Of a stretch of 63,039 bases of DNA, positions 37,352 through 48,210 are shown in pieces. The notes beneath the pieces were generated by a model. That model made no database searches. It saw only the letters and a list, made by a program, of their open reading frames with translations, and had not been told where the DNA came from. Each line of letters opens with the position of its first letter. Positions within the stretch are counted from its first letter, which is position 1. Source of the stretch: Acidobacteria bacterium SCN 69-37 (GTDB lineage Bacteria; Acidobacteriota; Vicinamibacteria; Vicinamibacterales; SCN-69-37); the NCBI GenBank assembly GCA_001724025.1, contig MEDJ01000009.1, positions 243,723 to 306,761 of the forward strand. The letters are read 5' to 3'. The translations under genes were made by a program, and so were the position numbers.

Positions 37352-37801
37352 GTGACTGACACGGCCCGCGTGCTGCTGACGGTCGCCGTCCTGTCGGCGA
37401 GTGCCATGGCCACGTTCGCCTGGCGCGTCACGCGACTCGACTTCGAGGACCCGGCGCGACTGATCGGCGAACTGCGACTGATGCAATGGGCCGGAATCGT
37501 GCTCGCCGGTGTGAGCGGGATTCCGATCGGCCTCGCGCTCGGCGTGCCCGGGGCGCCCATCGCCCACCTCGACGTCGCGGCCGCCGTCATGTTCGTCGGT
37601 CTGGCGGGGTTCGTGCTGCAGCAGGATCCGCGCGAGGGCCTGCTGCTGGCCTGCGCGGGCTTCTTCGCGCACGCCCTCATCGACGTGGCCCATCGCCCGG
37701 GACTGCTCTCGCCCGATCTGGCGCCGCGCTGGTACTCGATCGGCTGCGCCATCCACAACGTCGTCTTCGCCGGGCTCTGTTTCTGGATCCGCCGGCGATG
37801 A
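37352..37801 (+). CDS. Small multi-pass membrane protein, unknown
   Basis: 149 aa from GTG at 37352. Five hydrophobic stretches are visible (VLLTVAVLSASAMATFAW, MQWAGIVLAGVSGIPIGLAL, AAAVMFVGLAGFVLQ, GLLLACAGFFAHALIDVA, IGCAIHNVVFAGLCFW). Two His in membrane or interface positions (FFAHALIDVAHRPG) are notable. No family is recognised. It overlaps the MGMT-like gene by 4 nt (ATGA). The longer frame that begins at 37250 would overlap deoA and lacks a start signal. Confidence 0.7.
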   Translation: MTDTARVLLTVAVLSASAMATFAWRVTRLDFEDPARLIGELRLMQWAGIVLAGVSGIPIGLALGVPGAPIAHLDVAAAVMFVGLAGFVLQQDPREGLLLACAGFFAHALIDVAHRPGLLSPDLAPRWYSIGCAIHNVVFAGLCFWIRRR

Positions 37802-38139
37802 GCCTGCGACGGGCCCGCGACCGCCGGCCCCCAACCGACTACGCCGCGTTCAGAAACGCCGTCTACGCGGTCGTCGCGCGTATCCCGCCGGGTCGCGTGG
37901 CGACGTACGGCGACATCGCCAGGCTCGCTGGACGCCCGCGCGGCGCCCGCCTGGTCGGCCGCCTGATGGCCGACGCCACCGCGCCGGGCCTGCCGTGCCA
38001 CCGGGTCGTCGCCGCCGGCGGTGCCCTTGGCGGCTACGGGTCGGGGCCCGCCTTCAAGACCGCACAACTCGCGGCCGAGGGCGTGATCGTCCGCCGCGGA
38101 CGCCTCGCGGAATTCCGCACTCGACGCTGGGTCGGCTGA
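37798..38139 (+). CDS. MGMT-like DNA-binding domain protein with active-site Cys
   Basis: 113 aa, the length of alkyltransferase-like (ATL) proteins: only the C-terminal MGMT domain is present. RIPPGRVATYGDIARLAG carries the recognition helix. The acceptor motif reads LPCHRVV with C67 intact, whereas true ATLs have Trp or Ala there. It could therefore still accept alkyl groups in spite of lacking the N-terminal domain. It is co-transcribed with the membrane protein upstream. Confidence 0.88.
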   Translation: MSLRRARDRRPPTDYAAFRNAVYAVVARIPPGRVATYGDIARLAGRPRGARLVGRLMADATAPGLPCHRVVAAGGALGGYGSGPAFKTAQLAAEGVIVRRGRLAEFRTRRWVG

Positions 38140-38321
38140 CGGTCGCGGCGAGCGCGGCAACGCGCGACGGTCCCCTTCCCGTCTCACCCGCCAGCATGCA
38201 CACGAGCCGCCGCCATGGACCTGACACTGGCGCCGCGATGCCGCAAGGAATCGGCCGGATTCGATCTGCAAGCCACGACGTTCAGCGGCGAAATCCGGCT
38301 GCTGAACCGCCGACGCAGACA

Positions 38322-38359
38322 GAAAACCGCGCCTCGAGGCGTCGGCCCCGGGGCGCGGT
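38322..38359 (-). terminator. Rho-independent terminator of the 38416-38856 gene
   Basis: On the minus strand ACCGCGCC pairs with GGCGCGGT and is followed by TTTTCTG, a classical stem and U-tract. A second GC-rich hairpin (CTCCGGG with CCCGGAG, 38372-38393) lies between it and the gene. The rest of the gap 38140-38415 shows no gene or other signal. Confidence 0.65.
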
Positions 38360-38415
38360 CGTGTGTACGGCCTCCGGGGCGTCAGTCCCGGAGAGTCAGA
38401 GGAACCCAGCGGTCT

Positions 38416-38856
38416 CTACGATCGCGGCGCGACCGAGAGGTGAACGAGGTACTGCGATCCGTTGTGGTTCACCCAGACGCGGACGTATTCGGCGCCGCGC
38501 AGTACCTGCACGACTCCCGATCCGTTGGCGGGCGGCGTACGCTTGGCCACAGCCTTGACGTCGGCCGGGGCGACGACCGAGGCGAGTTCCTTCCCGCGTA
38601 CCTGGCCCGCCTGCACGAATTCGACCCACTTCGCCGCATCGGGTCCCTGGCCCACGACGGGCGACACGGGATCGGCCGACACCCGCACGGCGTACGTGCC
38701 GGCCGGCAGCGCCTGGCCATTGGCCGTCACGCCCTGCGGAATACGCACGGTGGCCAGCGACTGCGACCCGGCCTGGGCCAACAGGGACGCGGCCGAGACC
38801 GACGCGGCCATCAGGCCACACGCCGCAATCTGTACCCACCTGGACTTCGCGGTCAT
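38416..38856 (-). CDS. Exported protein of unknown function
   Basis: 146 aa, signal peptide with Ala-rich core (AACGLMAASVSAASLLAQA), cleavage near residue 29. The mature protein begins SLATVRIPQGVTANGQALPAGTYAVRVS, a pattern seen in small acidobacterial secreted beta-sandwich proteins (A-N-G-x-x-L-P-A-G-x-Y), and ends VWVNHNGSQYLVHLSVAPRS. It is preceded by GGAGG 8 nt before the ATG and followed by a strong terminator, so it is monocistronic. The function is unknown. Confidence 0.8.
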   Translation of the reverse strand: MTAKSRWVQIAACGLMAASVSAASLLAQAGSQSLATVRIPQGVTANGQALPAGTYAVRVSADPVSPVVGQGPDAAKWVEFVQAGQVRGKELASVVAPADVKAVAKRTPPANGSGVVQVLRGAEYVRVWVNHNGSQYLVHLSVAPRS

Positions 38857-39110
38857 TTCGAAACCTCCAACAAGAGTCAGCGTGCCGCAACAGACCGGAG
38901 CAGGTCCGGGACACCATCTGAGAATAGATCAGACGACCGGCTACCGGCTACCGGCTGCCACACGCGTGTCCGCCGTACGGCCGGCCGCGCGGCGGTCGGC
39001 CCCTGCACAGGCGCGTGTGAGAGCGGGCCCCTGCGCCGACCAGGCCGGAAATCATCAGCCCCGGGCATCGCGGGGCCCACCACTCGCCCGTCGGACCTGT
39101 CGTATCTGAT

Positions 39111-40778
39111 TCAAATCGCCATCAGGTCGAACTGCTCGTGGTGCAACTGTTCGTCGGCCCGTACGGTCACCGGGCGGCCAACTGACGCTTCGAGTTCCTT
39201 CAGCACGCTGCGGCTCTCGTCCCTGAGCGCGCGCGCGATCTCCGGATTGACGCGCAGGACCAGGCTGTAGCCGTCCAGTTCGTGCCGGACCTTCTTCACC
39301 TCGGTCAGGATGTCGTAACAGATCGTCGCGCTCGCCCTGATCGTCCCGGTCCCCGAGCAGTAGGGACACGGCTCGGTCAGCTGCCGTTCCAGGCTGCTCT
39401 TCACCCGCTTGCGCGTGATGATGATCAACCCGAAGTCCGACACCTGCACGGCCTTCGAAGGGGCCCGGTCACGGCGGAGTTCCTGCTCGATGACCTGCGC
39501 CACCTTCTGCCGGTTCTTCTTCTCCTCCATGTCGATGAAGTCGAGCACGATGATGCCGCCCAGGTCGCGCAGCCGCACCTGGCGGACGATCTCCTTGGCG
39601 GCCTCGAGGTTCGTCTTGACGATCGTGTCCTCGAGCCGGCCCGACGACTTCTTCCCGACATAGCGTCCGGTGTTGACGTCGATGGCCACCAGCGCTTCCG
39701 TCTGGTTGATGACGATGTAGCCGCCCGACTTCAGCCAGACCTTGCTGCGCAGCGCCTTGTCGATCTCGCCCTGGACGCCGTACTCGTCGAAGATCGGGTA
39801 GTCCTTCGTGAAGTGCTTCACGCGGCCGACCATCGACGGCATCACCCGCTGCACGAAGGCCACCACGCGCCGGTGCTCGGTCGGATCGTCGATCCGGATC
39901 GACTGGAACTGATCGGTCAGCAGGTCGCGGAGCAGCTTCGTGACGAGGCTCTCCTCGCGGAACAGGACGGCCGGGGTCCGCTCGGACTCCCGCTTGCGCT
40001 GCACGTCGGTCCAGACCTGCTGGAAGTACGACAGGTCGGCGATGATGTCGGCGTCTGGCCTGTTGGCGGCGGCGGTGCGGATGATCACCCCGCCGGGCAG
40101 CCCCGACTCCTCGCGGAACTTCTGGACGATGGCGCGGAGCCGGCGCCGCTCGTCGCGCGCGTCGATCTTGCGCGAGATGCCGATGTGATCGACCGTCGGC
40201 ATGTAGACGAGGAAGCGGCCCGGCAGGCTGACGTGCGAGGTGATCCGCGCGCCCTTGGTCCCGAGCGGCTCCTTCACCACCTGCACGACGATCTCCTGCC
40301 CTTCTTTCAGCAGGTCCTCGATCCGGGCGGTGGGCGCCGTGCGCTCGCGCGTACGACGATCGGTCCGGCCGTTCCCCTTGCCGGCCGCCTCGGGACCCGC
40401 CGCGTCGGCCGGCGCCTCGACCGGCTCGGCCTCGTCGGCCGGCACCTCGCCGCCCTCGGCCGGGACGACCAGCGGGAACGCCCCGGTGTCGTCGTCGACG
40501 AGCGCCGGAGTCTCGGCCGGCTCGTCGTCCTCCTCGAGGGCTTCCTCCGTGGGGTCGATGACGTCGGTGACGTACAGGAACGCGTCGCGTTCGAGACCGA
40601 GGTCAACGAAGGCCGACTGCATGCCAGGCAACACCTTGGACACGCGGCCCTTGTAGACGTTGCCCACCACGCCGCGGGACTGCTCCCGCTCGATGAACAC
40701 CTCGACCACTTGATCGTCCTCGAGAATCGCAACCCGCGTCTCGTGGACCGTCGAGGAGATGATCATCTCCTTGGTCAT
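39111..40778 (-). CDS. rng: Ribonuclease G/E family endoribonuclease
   Basis: 555 aa. It opens MTKEMIISSTVHETRVAILED like RNase G. The S1 domain (GVVGNVYKGRVSKVLPGMQSAFVDLG) is interrupted by an acidic, Ala/Pro/Glu-rich insertion at about residues 75-150 before resuming at LLKEGQEIVVQVVKEPLGTKGARIT. Catalytic Asp residues lie in AIDVNTGRYVGKK and IIVLDFIDMEEKKNR, and the zinc-link is CPYCSGTG. It processes rRNA and decays mRNA. The ATG at 40778 follows GGAG. It lies 192 nt after rodA; E. coli rng is likewise downstream of mreBCD. Confidence 0.93.
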   Translation of the reverse strand: MTKEMIISSTVHETRVAILEDDQVVEVFIEREQSRGVVGNVYKGRVSKVLPGMQSAFVDLGLERDAFLYVTDVIDPTEEALEEDDEPAETPALVDDDTGAFPLVVPAEGGEVPADEAEPVEAPADAAGPEAAGKGNGRTDRRTRERTAPTARIEDLLKEGQEIVVQVVKEPLGTKGARITSHVSLPGRFLVYMPTVDHIGISRKIDARDERRRLRAIVQKFREESGLPGGVIIRTAAANRPDADIIADLSYFQQVWTDVQRKRESERTPAVLFREESLVTKLLRDLLTDQFQSIRIDDPTEHRRVVAFVQRVMPSMVGRVKHFTKDYPIFDEYGVQGEIDKALRSKVWLKSGGYIVINQTEALVAIDVNTGRYVGKKSSGRLEDTIVKTNLEAAKEIVRQVRLRDLGGIIVLDFIDMEEKKNRQKVAQVIEQELRRDRAPSKAVQVSDFGLIIITRKRVKSSLERQLTEPCPYCSGTGTIRASATICYDILTEVKKVRHELDGYSLVLRVNPEIARALRDESRSVLKELEASVGRPVTVRADEQLHHEQFDLMAI

Positions 40779-40970
40779 GCGGCTGACTCCAGTGGATCGC
40801 CGGACCACGGCCCTGGACTGCCGGACGACGGACGGCCATCGCCGCCACGCACGACATCATCGTGCGCAGCCACGCGACGAACCAGACCGTCATGCCATCA
40901 GCGACAGGCACCATCACTCCGTATCGATCCCAAAAACGATGACGGCTCGTCGCCGTCGCAAGTCAATAAA

Positions 40971-42080
40971 TCAATTGGTGAAGCGCCGCATCCGCACGTT
41001 CAGGATGAGGCCGAAACCGGCGAGCGTCGACACCAGCGACGACCCGCCATAACTCATGAGCGGCAGCGTCAGGCCCTTGACCGGGGCCAGCCCTGCCGAC
41101 ATCGTGATGTTGTACAACACTTGGAACCCGAAACCCGAAAGGATCCCCGCGACCAGCAGCGAACCCGCGCGATCGCGTGCCAGCCTGGCAGCGTCGAGAC
41201 AGCGCACGATGACGAACAGGTAGAGCCCGAGCGCCGCCAGGACGCCCAGGAACCCGTGCTCCTCGGCAAAGACCGAAAACACGAAGTCGTTGTGCGCCAC
41301 CGGGAGGAACTGATATGCCCCCTGCGTGCCCTGCCGGAAGCCCTTGCCGTAGAAGCCCCCGGATCCGACGGTAATCTTGGCCTGAATCTGCTGATAGCCG
41401 TCGCCCCGCGGATCGGCCTCCGGGTTGACGAAGGTGCTGATGCGCGTCTTCTGGTAATCCTGCAGGCCGTAGGTCCAGATCAGCGGCGACGCCAGCACGA
41501 AGACGACGGCGGCGATGCCAATCCACTTCAGACGCAAGCCCGCCAGGTACGTCACGCCAAGGACGACAGGCAGCATCGTCGCTGCCGTTCCGAGGTCGGG
41601 CTGGCGCGCAATGAGCAGGAACGGCACGGCCACGAGCAGACCCGCGCCCGCCAGTTCCGACAGCGACCGCGCGCTGCGGCGGCCGCCCCCGAAATAGGCC
41701 GCCAGCACCAGGGCAATGACGATGCGGCCGAATTCGGAGGGCTGCAGGGAGAATCCGCCAATCGGAATCCAGCGACGCGACCCGCCACGCACCACCCCGA
41801 AAAACATGACGGCCACGAGCAGCAGGATCAGGCCACCGTAGAGGAACAGCGATCGCTGCGCGAGCGTGCGGTAGTCGACCATCATGCAGACCAGCATGGC
41901 GGTGAGTGCGACGGGCAGGGCGTAGAGCTGGCTCCAGAAGGCGCTGCCCGGCTGATCGTTCCGGAAATCCCACGTGACGCTGTAGATCGTGCTCAGCCCG
42001 ATGAGCGTCAGCGAGCAGATGGCGGCCACGAGTGGCCAGTCGACGTGCGAGACGAGACGCCGGTCGACGACGTTGATCAC
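40971..42080 (-). CDS. rodA: Peptidoglycan glycosyltransferase RodA
   Basis: 369-aa SEDS polymerase with about ten membrane segments. Signatures include GGSRRWIPIGGFSLQPSEFGRI (with the catalytic-loop region), DLGTAATMLPVVLGVTYLAG and the C-terminal GLTLPLMSYGGSSLV. It polymerises lipid II during lateral wall growth with PBP2. It overlaps mrdA by 4 nt. Length and motifs are complete. The 190 nt downstream, before rng, show no gene. Confidence 0.95.
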   Translation of the reverse strand: MINVVDRRLVSHVDWPLVAAICSLTLIGLSTIYSVTWDFRNDQPGSAFWSQLYALPVALTAMLVCMMVDYRTLAQRSLFLYGGLILLLVAVMFFGVVRGGSRRWIPIGGFSLQPSEFGRIVIALVLAAYFGGGRRSARSLSELAGAGLLVAVPFLLIARQPDLGTAATMLPVVLGVTYLAGLRLKWIGIAAVVFVLASPLIWTYGLQDYQKTRISTFVNPEADPRGDGYQQIQAKITVGSGGFYGKGFRQGTQGAYQFLPVAHNDFVFSVFAEEHGFLGVLAALGLYLFVIVRCLDAARLARDRAGSLLVAGILSGFGFQVLYNITMSAGLAPVKGLTLPLMSYGGSSLVSTLAGFGLILNVRMRRFTN

Positions 42081-44050
42081 TGCGGCGTCCCCGCCGGCGT
42101 CGAGACCGCCGCCATCCGAGGTGCGCTGGCCGGCCGTACCGACACCACGGCCGGTGCAGGGGCAGCCGGCTGCGGCGCGGGCATCGTACGGGTCCCGGGC
42201 AGGACGGGCATTGGTTGGCCGTCCAGCTTTGCGAAGAACGTCTCGAGCACGTGCCGCGCGATCGGCGTGGCCGATCCCGTCGTCCCGCCGTGCTCGGCGA
42301 AGATCGCCCCGGCGATCTGCGGATGATCCCGCGGCGCGAAGAACACGAACCAGCGGTGGTCGCGCACGTCGACGCCGCGGCTGGCGGCCAGCGCCCGATT
42401 CTGCAGCGAGACGTTGGCCTGAGCCGTGCCCGTCTTCCCGACCACGTCGTGCCCGGCGATCTGCGCGACACGCCCCGTGCCCGCGCCGTTCACCACGCGC
42501 CAGAGCCCGTCGCGGACCGCCTGCAGGTTCTCGGGACTGATGTCGAGCCTGGAGCGCGGCGCCGGCTGCGCAATCGGCTGCCAGCCGCGTCCATCACCGT
42601 TGTCGAACGCCCGCGCCAGGTGCGGCGTGACGAGCGTGCCGCCATTGGCGACCGTGGCGATCATCGTCGCCAGTCCGATCGGCGTGACCGCCACGGCGCC
42701 CTGGCCGATGGCCACCGAAATCGTTTCGCCGGGATACCACGGCTGGTTCAGCGTCCGCCGTTTCCACTCCGTCGACGCCACGAAGCTGTCGCCCTCGCCC
42801 GGCAGGTCGATGCCCGTCTTACCGACCAGCCCCAGCGCGGCGGCGTACTTGTGAATCGTGTCGATCGACAGCCGCTGGCCGAGGTTGTAGAAGTAGACGT
42901 TGCACGACTGTTCGATGGCGGTGCGCAGATCCACCGTCCCATGCCCCTGTCGACGGAGGCAGTGGAAGGTACGCCCGTAGAACGTGGCGTGCCCCGGACA
43001 ATAGAACGTCGTCTCGGGCGTGATGACGCCCTCCTCGAGGGCAGCGACCGCCATGACGATCTTGAACGTCGACCCCGGCGGATAGGTCCCCTGGAGCACG
43101 CGATTGGTCATCGGCCGCAGCGGATCGGTGATGAGCTTCTGCCACTGCGGACCGTCGATGCCGACGGCAAACGCGTTCGGATCGAAAGCCGGCAGGCTCG
43201 TGGCCGCGAGAACCTCGCCGTTGTTCGGATCCAGAATGATCCCGGCGCCGTTCAGCCCTGCGTGCCCGAACGCATCCTCGAGCGCCTTCTGCAGGTCGTA
43301 GTCGATCGTCACCTGCATGCGCGCGCCCTCGACAGGCGCCTCGACGCGCATCTCTTCGAGTTCGCGCCCGCGGCTGTTGACCACGACGAACCGGTTGCCG
43401 TCGGTGCCCATCAGGTGCTCGTTGTAGAACCGCTCGAGCCCTGTCTGTCCGATGATCGCCCCCGGCTGCAGGGGCAGCTGCGAGAACTCGGTCGAGGTCA
43501 GCTGCGCTTCCTGGATCTCGCCGACGTATCCGAAGGCGTGGGCCGCCATGCCCTCGGCCGGATAGGCGCGCGTGGGCACCTGCTGCACGAGTACCTCGGG
43601 CATCTCGTGACGACGCGCCGTGACGGCGGCCACCTGCGCGAACGTCGCGTGCTCGATCACCGGCAGCGGCCGGAACGCGGGCTCGCGCAGTCGCCGCTTG
43701 ACCGCCTCGTGCAGATGTTCTTCGTCAGCGCCGGTAATCTCGGCCAGGCGTCGGACCGTGTCGTCGAGATCCTTGACCTGCTCGCGGACGATCGCGATCG
43801 TGAACGAGTCGCGGTTCTCGACGAGCACCTGTCCGTTGCGATCGAACACGACGCCGCGCGGCGCGCGCAGCGGTACGGTCTTCAGGTGGTTGTTGGCCGC
43901 CATCTCCTCGTAGCGCGCGTGCTGCAGCACCTGCAGGCGCCAGAAGAAGACCGCCATCAGGACGAACGCGACGGCGAATCCGATCCGCAGACCGGTCAGG
44001 CGCGTTTCCTCGGCACGGCGACGTTCGTGTATCTCGACGATCTCCATCAC
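42077..44050 (-). CDS. mrdA: Penicillin-binding protein 2 (transpeptidase)
   Basis: 657 aa. One N-terminal membrane segment (LRIGFAVAFVLMAVFFWRLQVL) precedes the pedestal domain (LRAPRGVVFDRNGQVLVENRD). The transpeptidase domain has YPPGSTFKIVMA (SxxK), EQSCNVYFYNLG (SxN) and GKTGTAQ (KTG). The C-terminus has an Ala/Pro-rich extension (about 625-657). It crosslinks lateral peptidoglycan with RodA. It lies 3 nt after mreD and overlaps rodA by 4 nt. Confidence 0.95.
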   Translation of the reverse strand: MMEIVEIHERRRAEETRLTGLRIGFAVAFVLMAVFFWRLQVLQHARYEEMAANNHLKTVPLRAPRGVVFDRNGQVLVENRDSFTIAIVREQVKDLDDTVRRLAEITGADEEHLHEAVKRRLREPAFRPLPVIEHATFAQVAAVTARRHEMPEVLVQQVPTRAYPAEGMAAHAFGYVGEIQEAQLTSTEFSQLPLQPGAIIGQTGLERFYNEHLMGTDGNRFVVVNSRGRELEEMRVEAPVEGARMQVTIDYDLQKALEDAFGHAGLNGAGIILDPNNGEVLAATSLPAFDPNAFAVGIDGPQWQKLITDPLRPMTNRVLQGTYPPGSTFKIVMAVAALEEGVITPETTFYCPGHATFYGRTFHCLRRQGHGTVDLRTAIEQSCNVYFYNLGQRLSIDTIHKYAAALGLVGKTGIDLPGEGDSFVASTEWKRRTLNQPWYPGETISVAIGQGAVAVTPIGLATMIATVANGGTLVTPHLARAFDNGDGRGWQPIAQPAPRSRLDISPENLQAVRDGLWRVVNGAGTGRVAQIAGHDVVGKTGTAQANVSLQNRALAASRGVDVRDHRWFVFFAPRDHPQIAGAIFAEHGGTTGSATPIARHVLETFFAKLDGQPMPVLPGTRTMPAPQPAAPAPAVVSVRPASAPRMAAVSTPAGTPQ

Positions 44051-44053
44051 GTC

Positions 44054-44575
44054 CTACCACTGCCGGCGGCCGAAACTCGCCCGACGGCCGGCGCGCCGCC
44101 GCGCCACCATGCCCGGGAGGGCCGACATGGCCTGGAACACCACGAGTCCGGCCAGGGTGTTCAACACGAGTTCCGCCAGCAGCGCGCCCCATGACACGAC
44201 GGGCCACTCCTGCGCAATCAGTGCCGTCAGCGCCAGCATCAGCAGCCGGTGCACCAGTGAACTCGCTGCCACGATTATCGACCGGCCGTGCGCCCGTGTG
44301 AGCACGAATTGTGTGCCGATCACGCCGGCGCCGAATCCGACGAGGGTCTTCGCCAGGCCGCTGACGCCGACGATCTGCCCGGAGAGCAGATCCTGGAACA
44401 TCCCCCCGAGCGTGCCGCCGACGAGCCCGGCCGCCGGGCCCCACTGCAGGCCGGCGAAGACCACGCCGACCAGCACGAGGTCGAACACCCAGGTCCCGCC
44501 CACCGTGAAGCGGGCGAGCGTGACCTGCGCGAGCACGGCCACCGTCACGGTGGCGAGGACCGACGTGAACTTCAC
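44054..44575 (-). CDS. mreD: Rod shape-determining protein MreD
   Basis: 173 aa with five to six membrane segments, opening with VLATVTVAVLAQVTLARFTVGG and followed by FDLVLVGVVFAGLQWGPAAGLVGGTLGGMFQDLLSG, the usual MreD pattern with Asp in the second half. It ends in an Arg-rich tail. The start overlaps the mreC stop by 4 nt, and mrdA follows after 3 nt. The call rests on hydropathy plus operon position, since MreD sequence is poorly conserved. Confidence 0.85.
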   Translation of the reverse strand: MKFTSVLATVTVAVLAQVTLARFTVGGTWVFDLVLVGVVFAGLQWGPAAGLVGGTLGGMFQDLLSGQIVGVSGLAKTLVGFGAGVIGTQFVLTRAHGRSIIVAASSLVHRLLMLALTALIAQEWPVVSWGALLAELVLNTLAGLVVFQAMSALPGMVARRRAGRRASFGRRQW

Positions 44576-45405
44576 GACCCGCCCTCCGTCGCCGTCTGCG
44601 GCCGCGTCAACGCCACGAGCACGATCTCGAGATACGAGAAGTCCGTCGCCGGGCGGATCCGGATCGTCCGGTTGGGCGTCCCCGCCCCGGTCACGCGCTC
44701 GACAGTCCCGACGAGGAAGCCGGCGGGATAGATGCCGTCCTGCCCCGACGTCATGACCGTTTCCCCCACCTGGACGTCGGCCAGCGACGGCACGAACTCC
44801 CCGACCAGAGCCCCGTCGGCCGCCCCCCCGACAGCGAGTCCCCCCGCCTTCGACCGTTCGAACACGACGGCCACCGCCGCGTTGGAGTCGATGAGCAACT
44901 GCACGGTCGCCGCGCCACGCGCCACGGGCGAAATCACGCGACCGACGACACCGGCGGCGCCGAGCACGGCCATGTCGGGCTCGACGCCGTCCGCCGTACC
45001 GCGGTCGATGGCCACGGTCAACGTCCCGGGCGACACGTTGCCGGCGATGACGCGGGCGGCAAGGGTCGACACGGACACCTGCGGCTCGAGTCCCAGCAGG
45101 TCCTCGAGCGCCCGCGTCTGGGCGGCGATGGCGCGCTGCTGCTGCAGTTCGGCAGCCATCTCGAGCAGCTGGGTCCGCAGGGCGGCATTCTCGCGCGCCA
45201 CCCCGCGCAGACCGAAGTACGAGCCCCAGATCCCGCGGATCGTGTCGGTCACCCCACCGGTCACGCGCTGCACGCCAGCGAACGCATCGAACGCTGCCAC
45301 CTGGAACAGCGACAGGCCCTCGCGCGACTGGACCTGCGCTGAGATCAGCAGCACCTGGCCTACGCAGAGCGTGACGAGCAGTGTGAGCGTCCGGCGGTCG
45401 GTCAT
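44572..45405 (-). CDS. mreC: Rod shape-determining protein MreC
   Basis: 277 aa. An N-terminal membrane segment (TLTLLVTLCVGQVLLISAQVQ), a coiled coil (about 75-110, ENAALRTQLLEMAAELQQQRAIAAQTRALEDL) and two beta-barrel halves (VIAGNVSPGTLTVAIDRGTADGVEPDMAVLG, VGRVISPV..., VMTSGQDGIYPAGFLVGTV). It is the periplasmic scaffold that activates PBP2/RodA. It lies 55 nt after mreB and overlaps mreD by 4 nt. Confidence 0.94.
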   Translation of the reverse strand: MTDRRTLTLLVTLCVGQVLLISAQVQSREGLSLFQVAAFDAFAGVQRVTGGVTDTIRGIWGSYFGLRGVARENAALRTQLLEMAAELQQQRAIAAQTRALEDLLGLEPQVSVSTLAARVIAGNVSPGTLTVAIDRGTADGVEPDMAVLGAAGVVGRVISPVARGAATVQLLIDSNAAVAVVFERSKAGGLAVGGAADGALVGEFVPSLADVQVGETVMTSGQDGIYPAGFLVGTVERVTGAGTPNRTIRIRPATDFSYLEIVLVALTRPQTATEGGS

Positions 45406-45460
45406 GCGAAACGGGCCGCGCGACGCGTGGTTCGGGAGAGGCGATCCGCGCGTGCGCGTG

Positions 45461-46482
<1,022 letters not shown>

Positions 46483-46486
<4 letters not shown>

Positions 46487-47964
46487 CTGATCTCCTGTTC
46501 CCCGGTGGGCAGTCGGACCCCGGCTGTCTCGCTGCCCGCAATATGAATCCCGTTCTTGCCTGTCACCTTGACGCGATACATGGCGGCGTCGGCGGCCTGC
46601 AGCAGGCCCTCTGCTGTATCGGCCACATCGGGCAGCGTGGCTACCCCGATCGACGCGGTGACCCGGCCGGCCGGTGCAATCCCGGCGAGAAATGTGAAGC
46701 GCTGGAGCCGTTCCCGCAGCCGGCGGGCCACCGAGTGTGCCCCCTCCATGCCGGTCTCCGGCAGGAGGATGGCGAACTCGTCGCCGCCGAACCGCGCCAC
46801 GATGTCCGTCTCGCGCGCACTGGCCCTGATGACGTCGGCTGCCTCGATGAGCGCCCGGCTGCCGAGCAGGTGGCCGTGATCGTCGTTGATGGTCTTGAAC
46901 CCGTCGAGATCGATGAACAGCAGCGACAGCGGCCAGCCGCTGCGCATGGCGCGCTTCGTCTCCTTGCGCAGGACCTCGTTCAGGTAGCGCGAGTTGTAGA
47001 GCTGCGTCAGGTCGTCGGTGACCGACAGCGCCTCGGCCCGGGCCACGCGCAGCGCGGTCAGCAGCGTGAAGGCCGCCGGCTCGAGCAGCCGCGCGAACGC
47101 ATCCGAGAAGCCGTGCGAGATGGCCGGCAGGCGGCGCGCGCGCCCCTCGTCGAGCCCGATGAGCACGCCGATGGTCGTCCCGTTGGCAACGAGCGGCCAG
47201 CCGACGAGCGAAATCTCGACACGGCGATCGGCCTGGCGGGCGCTCTCGATCCGATCGTCGAGATAGTTGGTGACGCGCACGGCCGGCGTGCCCGTCTCGG
47301 CCACGACATCGGCGAACGACCGGAGCGCAGCCTTGAGCGCCGGCTCGGCCTCGGGCTGGCCGATGAGCTGCGGGACGCCGTCGGGCTCGACGGCAAACAC
47401 GAACCAGCCCGACAGCGGCATCCACGCCGTGACCTGTTGCACCAGCGCATCGGCCACACCCGCCGGATCGGGGGCCACGTTGACGGCCCGCAGGACGGCG
47501 CCGACGACCGACGGATCGGCCGCGTACTCGGTGATGTGCGGCGACGACGCATCGAGCCGATCGGCGAGATCGGTCAATTCCTCGAGCCCGAGCGCCCGCT
47601 CGATGTCGTCGAGTCGCAGCGGCAGCGTCAGGTGCGCGCGGAACCCGAGAGCCCGCGACAGCTCCGCGAGTCCCGGCTGATCGGTGACGCTGTACGAGAC
47701 GGCCGGCGTGCTGTGGATGAGGGCGGCGACCAGCCGCTGCGCTCCGTCGTCAGGGGTCAGTTCCCAGAGCACCCCGGCGACATCCCCCGGTGTGGTCCAG
47801 AGCGTGCCCTTGCGGACGAACGCGACGTCGACCCCGGCCGCGGCGCACAACTCGGCCAGATGCTGCTCGGCGTTGTCGCTGCGGTGATAGACCGCCAACG
47901 TCAGGCCGCTCCCTGCCACACTGGTTTCCGACGCGGAGAGCCTCCGCGGACGTCGTCCTAACAT
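46483..47964 (-). CDS. GAF-like/GGDEF diguanylate cyclase at the head of the mre operon
   Basis: 493 aa. The N-terminal 300 residues look like two sensory regions: a GAF-like block near ALVQQVTAWMPLSGWFVFAV with PLVANGTTIGVLIGL, preceded by a receiver- or CheY-like segment of unclear type. The GGDEF domain has an intact FGGDEF (393-397) and an RxxD inhibitory site (RETD, 384-387), so it should make c-di-GMP under product control. The start ATG at 47964 is the first plausible one; no clear ribosome site. A TATAGT lies at 48020-48025 on the minus strand. It is followed directly by mreB. Confidence 0.88.
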
Positions 47965-48210
47965 GGGTGTCGATCTGTGCGGCGGGTTCCTGCAACGTCG
48001 GCGCCTGCCGAGTGGCACAACTATACCATGCGGATCTCGCGCCATAGCCGGATTCCCGGCCGAAAATCGGGCGTCGGCCACCGTATCGATCCGCCGGTCC
48101 CGTAGACCGGCCGCACGCACGCCGCGCCCCGTCTCGGTCCCCGGACATCGCCGCCCGGGGGCCGCGTGGCATAATTGCGCTCTTGTGACAGTCCCAGGAG
48201 AAGCTGACTC

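Noticed and set aside
39282..42326. 1014-codon plus-strand open frame
   Set aside because: It runs antisense across rng and rodA, which are clear families; its composition is typical of a shadow frame.
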